Below are positions 1-6,306 of a DNA stretch of 6,306 nucleotides, piece by piece. The notes beneath the pieces are model-generated. The model was given only the letters and a program-made list of their open reading frames with translations. It had not been told where the DNA came from and did no database searches. Within the stretch, counting starts at the first letter, position 1, and every line of letters begins with the position of its first letter. The position numbers and the translations under genes were made by a program. Origin of the DNA: CAKMMH01 sp927798255 (lineage in GTDB: Bacteria; Bdellovibrionota_C; UBA2361; CAKMMH01); the NCBI GenBank assembly GCA_034180415.1, contig JAXFOK010000069.1, positions 1 to 6,306 on the forward strand, given 5' to 3'.

Positions 1-45
1 TAAATAGTTTTGCCATCTGAACTGAAAAACGCATAACGATTTAAG

Positions 46-120
46 ATGATTCAGGCAGCAGGCAGCAGGCAGCAGGCAGCAGGCAGCAGGCAGCAGGCAA
101 GCTTGAGATTCTTTTTCTAA
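46..120 (+). other. Possible leader ORF through the heptamer repeat (24 codons)
   Basis: An ATG at 46 opens a frame that runs through the whole repeat (Gln/Ala/Gly/Ser/Arg-rich) and stops at TAA 118-120. It has no clear Shine-Dalgarno site, only TTTAAG directly before the ATG, so translation is uncertain. The frame matters because of what lies beyond it. One unit less would move it to a stop at TGA 104-106 (present coordinates). One unit more would move it into the third frame, which is open from the repeat to TAG 198-200, overlapping the start of hsdR. The present copy number is therefore a short-leader state. No family similarity is recognised. It could equally be a chance frame in non-coding DNA. 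Confidence 0.3.
52..99. repeat. Heptanucleotide tandem repeat (CAGGCAG)n upstream of hsdR
   Basis: Six perfect copies of CAGGCAG are followed by a six-base partial copy (CAGGCA), about 6.9 units with no internal mismatch. The block is about 70% G+C in an otherwise AT-rich window, and it ends 90 bases before the hsdR start codon. Perfect short tandem arrays of this kind are prone to slipped-strand mispairing, so copy number probably varies between isolates. Seven is not a multiple of three, so any reading frame through the array shifts with each unit gained or lost. The unit has no stop codon in any frame. The spaced GG pairs could in principle form a weak two-tier quadruplex, but this is only a motif match. 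No other copy of the unit array occurs in the window. Confidence 0.97.
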
Positions 121-123
121 ATT

Positions 124-153
124 TTCAACTTTCAATTACAAAAAACATAAAAT
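124..153 (+). promoter_or_regulatory. Weak candidate promoter for the hsdRMS operon
   Basis: TAAAAT at 148-153 differs by one base from the sigma-70 -10 consensus, with a poor -35-like TTCAAC at 124-129 separated by 18 bases. Transcription would then start near 160 and give a short leader that still includes the start-codon hairpin but not the repeat-spanning ORF. AT-rich DNA yields such matches by chance. A promoter left of the repeat, for example using TTGCCA at 10-15, is an equally weak alternative. The tandem repeat would lie about 24 bases upstream of this -35. Confidence 0.25.
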
Positions 154-172
154 TATTTCTCTATTGTAGCCT

Positions 173-180
173 AAAAGGAG
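173..180 (+). promoter_or_regulatory. Ribosome binding site of hsdR
   Basis: AAAAGGAG ends nine bases before the ATG at 190 and is a good match to the anti-Shine-Dalgarno sequence. It supports this start, as does the protein beginning, where FNEATRVQMPAL follows the usual HsdR amino-terminal pattern just after residue 6. Its last base forms the foot of the start-codon hairpin. Confidence 0.8.
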
Positions 181-201
181 CTAGAGGATATGTCTTCTAG
201 C
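180..201 (+). promoter_or_regulatory. Hairpin presenting the hsdR start codon in its loop
   Basis: GCTAGAGG (180-187) can pair with CTTCTAGC (194-201) as an eight-base-pair stem containing one G-U pair. The six-base loop ATATGT (188-193) contains the hsdR ATG (190-192). The outer six pairs (GCTAGA/TCTAGC) are perfect. The main Shine-Dalgarno sequence AAAAGGAG (173-180) abuts the left arm, and a second purine run, AGAGG (183-187), lies inside the stem. In mRNA this could limit ribosome access to hsdR, or it could be harmless. Regulation is inferred from the structure only. Confidence 0.5.
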
Positions 202-3200
202 AATAATTTTAATGAAGCTACAAGAGTGCAAATGCCTGCACTAGTTCATTTAACTAGATTAGGCTATGAGTATTTTGGGAAAATTCATGAAGAAGATGCT
301 GGTAGTATATATGATCCAGATACAAATATTTTAAAAGAAGTATTCATAAATCAATTTAACAAACTTAACCCAAATAGCGTAGGAAAAGCTGAACAGACAC
401 TAAAAGAAATAAGACAAGAACTTGATAATGATGATTTGGGGCGTAGCTTTTATTTAAGATTAACTCAAGTTTCACCTATTAGACTTATCGATTTTGACAA
501 TCCAGAAAATAACGTTTTTCATGTTAGTGCAGAATTTACTTGCAAACGAGATGAAGATGAATTTAGACCTGATATTACCTTGTTTGTTAATGGACTCCCA
601 CTTGTTTTCGTAGAAGTAAAAAGACCAAATAATAAAGATGGTATGGTCGCTGAAAGCGAAAGAATGAACCATAGAAGATTTCCAAATAAGAAATTTAGAA
701 GATTTATCAATATTACCCAATTCATGATTTTTTCTAATAATATGGAATATGATGCACAAGGTGGTATCGTGCCAATTCAAGGGGCTTTTTACTGTACTTC
801 AGCAAGAGAATATGCACCTTTTAATTGTTTCAGAGAAGAAAATTTTCTTGGTGAACAAATAGCACCATACAATAAAAATTATAAATACAAAGAAATTAAC
901 TCTAAAATAGAAGAAAAAATTCTTAGTGATTTTAATTGTCAAGTTATACACCACGCACCAGAATATCAAACTAATCTTAACATAAATACACCAACAAATA
1001 GAATTCTTACTTCAATGTGCAGCAAGGAAAGGCTTCTATTCATTTTGAAATACGGTATTGCTTATGTAAAAATGGAACGCGAAGTTGATGGCGTTATCGA
1101 ATCAACAGATCAAAAACACATTATGCGTTATCAACAGCTCTTTGCAGCTCTTGCAGTAAAAGAAAGACTTTCAAAAGGATGTCTTTCAGGTGTTATTTGG
1201 CATACTCAAGGAAGCGGAAAAACTGCTTTATCATATTATCTTACACGCATTTTGACAGATTTCTATTCTAAACAAAATAAAGTTGCAAAATTTTATTTTA
1301 TTGTTGATAGATTAGATTTATTAGAACAAGCTTCACAAGAATTTGAAGCAAGAGGGCTTGAGGTAAAAACTGCCAATTCACGCGATGAATTGATGGAACA
1401 ATTTAGAACTAATCAGTCCTTAGAGGGAACATCTGGAAAATTAGAGATAACAGTCGTTAATATTCAAAAATTTGCAGAAGATAAAACAAAAGTAAAACTT
1501 GATAATTATGCTATAAATTTACAACGCATATTTATCATAGATGAAGCTCATAGAGGTTATAATCCTAAAGGAAGTTTTCTTGCAAATTTATTTGATGCTG
1601 ATGAAAATTCAATAAAAATAGCACTTACAGGAACACCACTTTTGAGTGAAGAACGGGCTTCTTGGAAAGTCTTTGGTGAATATTTTCACACCTATTATTA
1701 TGATAAATCAATTCAAGATGGTTACACGTTAAAAATTATAAGAGAAGATATTGAAACTTCTTATAAAGAAAAGCTTTCAGAAATTTACGAAAAATTAGAA
1801 ACGCTTGTTAGAAAAAAAGATATAAAGAAAAATCAAATTATAGAACATGAGAGATATGTTAAGGAACTATTAAGATACATTATTTCAGATCTAAAACAAT
1901 TTAGACTTATTCGTGGTGATGATTCACTTGGTGGAATGATTATCTGTGAAACAAGTGAACAAGCAAGAAAACTTTATGCCTATTTTGATGAAATTCAAAA
2001 AGAATTAAACGAAGAATCTTCTAATAAAAGTAAATTCAAGGCTGGCTTAATTTTATATGATAGTGACGATAAAGAAACAAGAAAGGGAATTATTAAAGAT
2101 TTTAAGAAGAATATGACAGTCGATATTTTGATTGTTTTTAATATGCTTCTTACAGGTTTTGATGCTCCAAGACTTAAAAGATTATATTTTGGCAGAAAAT
2201 TAAAAGACCATAATCTTTTACAAGCAATAACTCGTGTTAATAGACCATATAAAAATAATAAATATGGTTTTGTAATAGATTTTGCAGATATTAAGGCAAA
2301 CTTTGATGAAACTAATGAAGCCTACATGAAAGAACTTAGTAGGTTTAATGATCCAGATGAAACAGGTGAAACATATGCTACCGATATTTTTACACAAGTT
2401 ATTGAAGATAAAGATGCTTTAATTGAGCAAATGAAAGAAGTTAGGCAGATTCTTTTTAATTATCCAGTAGATAATTTAGAAGAGTTTAGCCGAGAAATTT
2501 CGTCAATTGAGAGCAAAGAAGAACTTACAGAGCTTAAAAATGCTCTAATTGAAGCAAGAGATTGTTGCAATATTGTACGAACATTTGGTGACGATGAATT
2601 AAAAGCGACGTTTAGGAAACTTGAACTTTCAAAGCTTCCAGAGATGATTCAAGAAATCCAACGACATCTAGATAACATAAAACAAAAAGAAGCATTTGAA
2701 AAAGACGATAGTGTAAGACAACTAGTAAATGATGCAATGCAAGATATTAGCTTTAATTTTAAGAAAATTGATGAAGAAGAAATGAAGCTAATTTCTGGTG
2801 GTGTTGAACTGCAAGATAAATGGCAGCAAACCATTGCTGCCTTTACTGCTAATATTGACCAAGAAGATCCAGAGTTCATCACATTAAGAGAAGCGTTTAT
2901 GAAACGCTTTAAGGAACACGGTTTTGTCGTGCATGGCATTGATGAATTTCGAGAACATCAAAAAGCATTAGATGAGGTGATGAAAAAATTAGAAGAGCTT
3001 AAAAAGAGAAACAAAGTTCTTTTAAAAAGGTATATGGATGATGCAAAGTTTGTAAGAGTTCATAAAAGGATTTTTGAAGAAAATATTAAACGAAAAACAA
3101 ATGGTGCTTCTTTTATTATATCAAAATTTGAACAAGATATTGTGGATATACTTAATACTATAAAAAGAGATATCGACCAAAGAGTTTATGATAAAAACGA

Positions 3201-3366
3201 TATCTTAAAACAAGATGCATATTTTGAACAAACAGTAATGCAGCTTGTAATGAAAAGCTTAAATGCACAAGAACTCAAAGCAGAAAAGGACGATAGGGTT
3301 TTTATTCAAAAAAGAGTTACTAAACAGTATTTAGAACAATACAAAGAAACTTATAAAAATGACTAA
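190..3366 (+). CDS. hsdR: Type I restriction enzyme subunit R (HsdR), motor and endonuclease
   Basis: HsdR is the restriction subunit that joins HsdM and HsdS in the cytoplasm, pumps DNA past the bound complex using ATP, and cuts unmodified DNA away from the recognition site. The 1058 residues are a normal full length. The N-terminal nuclease domain shows a PD-(D/E)xK site as D128, E142 and K144 (PDITLF...VEVKRP), with a downstream Q177 in NITQFMIF. The superfamily 2 helicase motor follows: RYQQ at 313-316, Walker A TQGSGKT with K344, DEAH at 451-454, LTGTP at 479-483, TGFDAP at 655-660, and motif VI QAITRVNRPY from 678 with R682 and R685. From about residue 750 the protein is helical and charged, as in the C-terminal assembly region of the family. 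No frameshift or missing catalytic residue was found, so it should be active. It is first in the operon, 18 bases before hsdM, and sits behind an unusual leader with a tandem repeat and start hairpin. Confidence 0.97.
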   Translation: MSSSNNFNEATRVQMPALVHLTRLGYEYFGKIHEEDAGSIYDPDTNILKEVFINQFNKLNPNSVGKAEQTLKEIRQELDNDDLGRSFYLRLTQVSPIRLIDFDNPENNVFHVSAEFTCKRDEDEFRPDITLFVNGLPLVFVEVKRPNNKDGMVAESERMNHRRFPNKKFRRFINITQFMIFSNNMEYDAQGGIVPIQGAFYCTSAREYAPFNCFREENFLGEQIAPYNKNYKYKEINSKIEEKILSDFNCQVIHHAPEYQTNLNINTPTNRILTSMCSKERLLFILKYGIAYVKMEREVDGVIESTDQKHIMRYQQLFAALAVKERLSKGCLSGVIWHTQGSGKTALSYYLTRILTDFYSKQNKVAKFYFIVDRLDLLEQASQEFEARGLEVKTANSRDELMEQFRTNQSLEGTSGKLEITVVNIQKFAEDKTKVKLDNYAINLQRIFIIDEAHRGYNPKGSFLANLFDADENSIKIALTGTPLLSEERASWKVFGEYFHTYYYDKSIQDGYTLKIIREDIETSYKEKLSEIYEKLETLVRKKDIKKNQIIEHERYVKELLRYIISDLKQFRLIRGDDSLGGMIICETSEQARKLYAYFDEIQKELNEESSNKSKFKAGLILYDSDDKETRKGIIKDFKKNMTVDILIVFNMLLTGFDAPRLKRLYFGRKLKDHNLLQAITRVNRPYKNNKYGFVIDFADIKANFDETNEAYMKELSRFNDPDETGETYATDIFTQVIEDKDALIEQMKEVRQILFNYPVDNLEEFSREISSIESKEELTELKNALIEARDCCNIVRTFGDDELKATFRKLELSKLPEMIQEIQRHLDNIKQKEAFEKDDSVRQLVNDAMQDISFNFKKIDEEEMKLISGGVELQDKWQQTIAAFTANIDQEDPEFITLREAFMKRFKEHGFVVHGIDEFREHQKALDEVMKKLEELKKRNKVLLKRYMDDAKFVRVHKRIFEENIKRKTNGASFIISKFEQDIVDILNTIKRDIDQRVYDKNDILKQDAYFEQTVMQLVMKSLNAQELKAEKDDRVFIQKRVTKQYLEQYKETYKND

Positions 3367-3373
3367 AAAAACA

Positions 3374-3379
3374 GGGAGG
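3374..3379 (+). promoter_or_regulatory. Ribosome binding site of hsdM
   Basis: GGGAGG lies five bases before the ATG at 3385, inside the 18-base gap after the hsdR stop. The strong, independent site means hsdM need not depend on translation of hsdR. This allows methyltransferase to be made even if hsdR translation is low. No separate promoter is visible in the gap. Confidence 0.85.
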
Positions 3380-3384
3380 TAAAA

Positions 3385-5007
3385 ATGGATATTAAGGAAA
3401 GGACGATTGCTTTAATTGATTCGTTAAAGTCAACTTGTCAAACATATGGAATGGGAAATGATGGAAATGAATATAAAATTATAACTCAAGTTTTTTTGTA
3501 TAAATTTATAAATGATAAATTTGGTTATGAAATAAAAAAAATAAATAAAGCTCTCGCTTCTTCTAAAAAATGGGAAGAAACATATATGAATATGACAAAA
3601 GAAGAAAGGGAAGAAATATTTGATGCTCTTTCACCAGATATTCCCCATTTAGAGCCAGAACATTTAATATCATATTTATGGAACCAACAAACAAAAGGAG
3701 ATTTTGATATAATATTTGATAGCACGATGACTGAAATTGCTTATAAAAATATTGCAATTTTTTCAACTCAAACAACAGAAAATACAAAAATTCCACTTTT
3801 TGAAAAACTTACAGTTTTCGTTACTGATGAAGCACAGCGTCCTTCATTTGCAAGGGCTCTTATTGATAAGCTAGTTTCTTTTTCATTTGAAGATGCGTTT
3901 TCTTCACATTATGATTTTTTTGCTACAATATTTGAATATTTAATAAAAGATTATAACACAGCAGGTGGTGGAAAATATGCAGAGTATTACACGCCGCATT
4001 CAATAGCAACAATTATGGCAAGACTACTTGTTGGAGATAATAAAGAACTTCATAGCGTTGAATGTTACGACCCATCAGCAGGAACAGGCACACTTCTTAT
4101 GGCTCTTGCGCATCAAATTGGTGAAGATAAATGCACAATATTTGCACAAGATATTTCGCAGCGAAGTAACAAGATGTTAAAACTAAATCTTATTTTAAAT
4201 GGGCTTGTTTCTTCACTAGACCATGCAATTCAAGGTGATACGCTTGTTTCACCTTATCATAAAAGTGATAACCAAAAAGAGTTAAGACAATTTGATTTTG
4301 TTGTAAGTAATCCACCTTTTAAAATGGATTTTTCAGATACAAGAGAAAAAATTGAAGCAATGCCTGCAAGGTTTTGGGCAGGTGTTCCAAAAGTTCCGCA
4401 AAAGAAGAAAGAAAGCATGGCGATATACCTTTGCTTTATTCAACATGTAATAAATTCATTAAATGAAAAAACAGGTAAAGGAGCTATTGTTGTTCCTACA
4501 GGTTTTTTAACTTCAAAAAATGGGGTTGAGAGAAAAATTTTAGAGCATATTGTAGATGAAAAAATAATTTATGGTGTTGTTAGTATGCCATCAAATGTTT
4601 TTGCAACTACTGGTACCAATGTTTCAGTTTTGTTTTTTGATAATTCTAAATCGCAAGATAAGGTAATTCTTATTGATGCATCAAAGCTTGGCGAAGAATA
4701 TAAAGACGGAAAAAACAAAAAGAAAAGACTTCGTGATTTTGAAATTGATAAAATTGTTAATACTTTCTTAAATAAAGAAGCCATAGATGATTTTTCAGTT
4801 GTCGTAACTTTTGATGAAATAAAGGAGAAAAAATATTCCTTAGCTGCTGGGCAATATTTCGATGTTAAAATTGAATATGTTGATATTACGCAGGAAGAGT
4901 TCGAAGAAAGATTAAGGGAATATAAAGAAAAACTTTCACAAAGTTTTAAACAAGGACATGAGCTTGAAGAAAGTATTATGGGGCAGTTGGGGAGGATGAA
5001 GTTATGA
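3385..5007 (+). CDS. hsdM: Type I DNA methyltransferase subunit M (HsdM), N6-adenine
   Basis: HsdM transfers a methyl group from S-adenosylmethionine to N6 of adenine in the site chosen by HsdS; two HsdM with one HsdS form the methyltransferase, which also protects host DNA. The 540 residues are a usual length. The helical N-terminal domain (about 1-170, opening MDIKERTIALIDSLKSTC) is the HsdM_N type. The segment GGGKYAEYYTPHSIA (194-208) is the conserved entry to the catalytic domain. Motif I, DPSAGTGT, lies at 229-236 (SAM binding), and the catalytic motif IV, NPPF, at 309-312. The C-terminal region (about 490-540) is charged and probably coiled coil, as expected for contact with HsdS. The start is supported by a strong Shine-Dalgarno five bases upstream. 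The gene ends in TGA, overlapping hsdS by four bases, which indicates coupled expression. An A8 tract (3534-3541) lies in the coding sequence, but the frame is intact. Confidence 0.97.
   Translation: MDIKERTIALIDSLKSTCQTYGMGNDGNEYKIITQVFLYKFINDKFGYEIKKINKALASSKKWEETYMNMTKEEREEIFDALSPDIPHLEPEHLISYLWNQQTKGDFDIIFDSTMTEIAYKNIAIFSTQTTENTKIPLFEKLTVFVTDEAQRPSFARALIDKLVSFSFEDAFSSHYDFFATIFEYLIKDYNTAGGGKYAEYYTPHSIATIMARLLVGDNKELHSVECYDPSAGTGTLLMALAHQIGEDKCTIFAQDISQRSNKMLKLNLILNGLVSSLDHAIQGDTLVSPYHKSDNQKELRQFDFVVSNPPFKMDFSDTREKIEAMPARFWAGVPKVPQKKKESMAIYLCFIQHVINSLNEKTGKGAIVVPTGFLTSKNGVERKILEHIVDEKIIYGVVSMPSNVFATTGTNVSVLFFDNSKSQDKVILIDASKLGEEYKDGKNKKKRLRDFEIDKIVNTFLNKEAIDDFSVVVTFDEIKEKKYSLAAGQYFDVKIEYVDITQEEFEERLREYKEKLSQSFKQGHELEESIMGQLGRMKL
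4989..4996 (+). promoter_or_regulatory. Ribosome binding site of hsdS within the end of hsdM
   Basis: GGGGAGGA lies seven bases before the ATG at 5004, inside the last codons of hsdM. The junction reads ATGATG, and the hsdM stop TGA is at 5005-5007. Starts at 5004 or 5007 are both possible and differ by one methionine. The overlap points to termination-reinitiation coupling, which keeps HsdS and HsdM in proportion. Confidence 0.8.
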
Positions 5008-6137
5008 TGGTTAAGTTAAGTGAATGTGTAGAAATATTAGATTGTAAAAGAATACCGTTATCTTCAGCTATGCGAGCTAATATAAAAAAGATTTATCCAT
5101 ATTATGGTGCACAAGGAATTATTGATTATGTAGATAATTTTATTTTTGATGGTGAATTTATTTTAGTTGCAGAGGATGGTAATAATCTAAAGACTGTAAG
5201 TGAGAATATAGCAATATGGGCAACTGGTAAATTTTGGGTTAATAATCATGCACACATATTAGGTAAAAAAAGAGGTTTTAATTTAAAGTATATTTACTAT
5301 TTATTAAATACTATGGATTTGAGAGGTTATATTACTGGTTCTGCACAACCCAAGTTCACTCAAGAAAATTTGGCACAAGTGGAATTATGTTTACCGTGTT
5401 ATGAAAAACAAAATAAAATAGCGAGTATATTATCAAACCTTGATTCCAAAATCTCCACCAACAACACGATTTCCTCCACACTTGAATCGCTAGCGAAGCT
5501 TATATATGACTATTGGTTTGTGCAGTTTGATTTTCCAGATGAGAACGGCAAGCCATATAAATCAAGTGGCGGAAAAATGGTTTGGAATGAAGAACTAAAA
5601 AGAGAGATTCCTAAGGGGTGGGAGGTAAAAACGCTAGGAGAAATAATAGTTGAAGCTAGCAAGTCTAAGGTACAAGTAAACGGTGCAAAAATAAATGGAA
5701 AATATCCGTTTTTTACAAGTGGTAATGTTATTCTTGCATATGATGATTTTTTTACCGATGGTTTTAATTGTTTTCTAAATACAGGTGGTAATCCTGATAT
5801 TAAAGGTTATAAAGGAAAATGTGCGTATTCTACTGATACATGGTGTATAAATGCAAAAGAATACTCATATTTAATGTATTATTATTTGTTAAAATTTTTA
5901 CCTCAATTTGAGCAATTGTTTTTTGCAGGCTCTGGGCTTAAACACTTACAAAAAGACGCATTGAAAAATTTGAAATTAGTTATTCCATCTAATGATTTAA
6001 TAAGTAATTTTAATGTTATAATGGATAGTATATATGATAAAAATACAGCTTGTATTCTTGAAAACCAGCATCTCGCCTCGCTTCGAGATTTTCTTCTTCC
6101 GATGCTTATGAATGGACAAGTAACAATTAAAGATTAA
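5004..6137 (+). CDS. hsdS: Type I specificity subunit S (HsdS)
   Basis: HsdS binds the bipartite DNA target and serves as the scaffold for HsdM and HsdR. The 377 residues are at the shorter end of normal for a two-domain subunit. The first target-recognition domain starts almost at residue 1 (KLSECVEIL, then KRIPLSS, YPYYGAQGIIDYV and LVAEDG, a recurrent Type I TRD pattern) and ends near residue 133. The central conserved region (about 134-200) begins EKQNKIASILSNLD, an amphipathic helix, and carries YDYWFVQFDFP from about 168. The second domain begins at IPKGWEV (202-208) and contains YPFFTSGN and GGNPDIKGYKGK. A terminal conserved helix (about 345-377) ends LLPMLMNGQV. The two domains are different, so an asymmetric bipartite target is expected; its bases cannot be read from sequence. 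The conserved spacers are visibly richer in G+C than the domains. There is no second hsdS cassette or recombinase in the window. Confidence 0.96.
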   Translation: MMVKLSECVEILDCKRIPLSSAMRANIKKIYPYYGAQGIIDYVDNFIFDGEFILVAEDGNNLKTVSENIAIWATGKFWVNNHAHILGKKRGFNLKYIYYLLNTMDLRGYITGSAQPKFTQENLAQVELCLPCYEKQNKIASILSNLDSKISTNNTISSTLESLAKLIYDYWFVQFDFPDENGKPYKSSGGKMVWNEELKREIPKGWEVKTLGEIIVEASKSKVQVNGAKINGKYPFFTSGNVILAYDDFFTDGFNCFLNTGGNPDIKGYKGKCAYSTDTWCINAKEYSYLMYYYLLKFLPQFEQLFFAGSGLKHLQKDALKNLKLVIPSNDLISNFNVIMDSIYDKNTACILENQHLASLRDFLLPMLMNGQVTIKD

Positions 6138-6160
6138 GAAGTAATGAAATAGCTAGTTAA
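6138..6160. other. Junction after hsdS without visible terminator
   Basis: Between the hsdS stop and the downstream coding-like fragment there is no GC-rich hairpin followed by a T run. Transcription of the operon may therefore continue past the right edge or end by another mechanism. Confidence 0.4.
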
Positions 6161-6306
6161 GATGAAAAAGGAAAATATTATGTAATTGTTCCAAGAGGTG
6201 GCAAGGTTGATTTAACAGCGGAAGCTAAAAACCCTATGATTCTTAGAGAAAAGATTGTTAAAGTAAAAGCTTTAGCTCTTTCTAAGAAAACACAAACTAA
6301 AAAAAT
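6161..6306 (+). pseudogene. Coding-like fragment without a start, running off the right edge
   Basis: In the frame starting GAT at 6161, 48 codons are open to the window end. They read like real protein: DEKGKYYVIVPRGGKV, then NPMILREKIVKVKALALS from about 6230, then Lys/Thr-rich sequence. There is no start codon or ribosome binding site at its left end. The first in-frame ATG is 6236, in mid-fragment. Directly before it lies TAA (6158-6160), and codons ahead of that stop (NEIAS from 6143) could belong to the same frame if the TAA were GAA, which differs by one base. The best reading is the remnant of a gene truncated or broken beside the operon. Its family is not recognised. It could also be the middle of a frameshifted gene continuing to the right, or chance. 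Confidence 0.4.

Noticed and set aside
1..45. Tail of an upstream gene at the left edge
   Set aside because: All three forward frames meet stops within about 20 bases of the edge (TAA at 1, TAG at 5, TGA at 18) and no coding-like translation precedes them, so no gene can be supported there.
52..99. CRISPR-like array
   Set aside because: The seven-base units are contiguous, with no spacers and no cas genes; it is a simple tandem repeat.
122..137. Two imperfect copies of TTTCAAYT (TTTTCAAC then TTTCAATT) before hsdR as an operator
   Set aside because: Only two degenerate AT-rich copies with no dyad symmetry; not distinguishable from background, although they overlap the weak promoter candidate.
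472..780. Minus-strand open frames inside hsdR and hsdM (472-780, 519-725, 2649-2939, 3525-3725, 3563-3796, 4569-4784)
   Set aside because: They lie opposite intact, motif-bearing genes, show no recognisable domains, and have low-complexity hydrophobic or Ser-rich translations typical of antisense shadows.
3534..3541. A8 tract in hsdM (and A7/T7 tracts at 1812-1818, 3491-3497, 3915-3921) as phase-variation switches
   Set aside because: Runs of seven or eight A or T are common in coding DNA this AT-rich, all frames are intact, and the tracts are shorter than typical contingency homopolymers.
6162..6185. Small ORF starting ATG 6162, preceded by a possible purine site
   Set aside because: It ends after seven codons (TAA), and the apparent AAGGA at 6168-6172 leads only to an ATG immediately followed by a stop.

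Overview
The window holds one complete Type I restriction-modification operon, read left to right in the order hsdR-hsdM-hsdS, with short non-coding or degraded flanks. The DNA is AT-rich (about 30% G+C by eye). Arginine is mostly AGA, the Shine-Dalgarno sites are strong and purine-rich, and the genetic code is standard (TGG for Trp, TGA used as a stop in hsdM). This fits a low-GC bacterium of the Firmicutes/Clostridia, Fusobacteria or spirochaete sort. The sequence alone does not settle the lineage, and Type I systems move readily between species.

Layout. Positions 1-189 carry no conventional gene. They hold a GC-rich heptanucleotide tandem repeat (CAGGCAG, 6.9 copies, 52-99), a short reading frame that runs through it (46-120), weak promoter-like sequence, and a hairpin whose loop contains the hsdR start codon (180-201). 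hsdR (190-3366) encodes the motor and nuclease subunit, with an intact PD-(D/E)xK site and intact helicase motifs. After 18 bases comes hsdM (3385-5007), an N6-adenine methyltransferase with intact SAM-binding and NPPF motifs. hsdS (5004-6137) overlaps the end of hsdM by 4 bases (ATGA) and encodes a specificity subunit with two target-recognition domains. The last 170 bases hold a coding-like fragment without a start codon (about 6161-6306, running off the window), probably a gene remnant or the tail of an interrupted gene.

Together, HsdM and HsdS form the modification methyltransferase, and addition of HsdR gives the restriction complex that translocates and cuts unmodified DNA. All three genes look intact. 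The system type is well known. What merits attention is the region upstream of hsdR. The repeat unit length is not a multiple of three, and the reading frame through the repeat would extend across the hsdR start hairpin if one unit were added. This suggests, without proving, that repeat-number change could tune or switch the restriction subunit independently of methylation.
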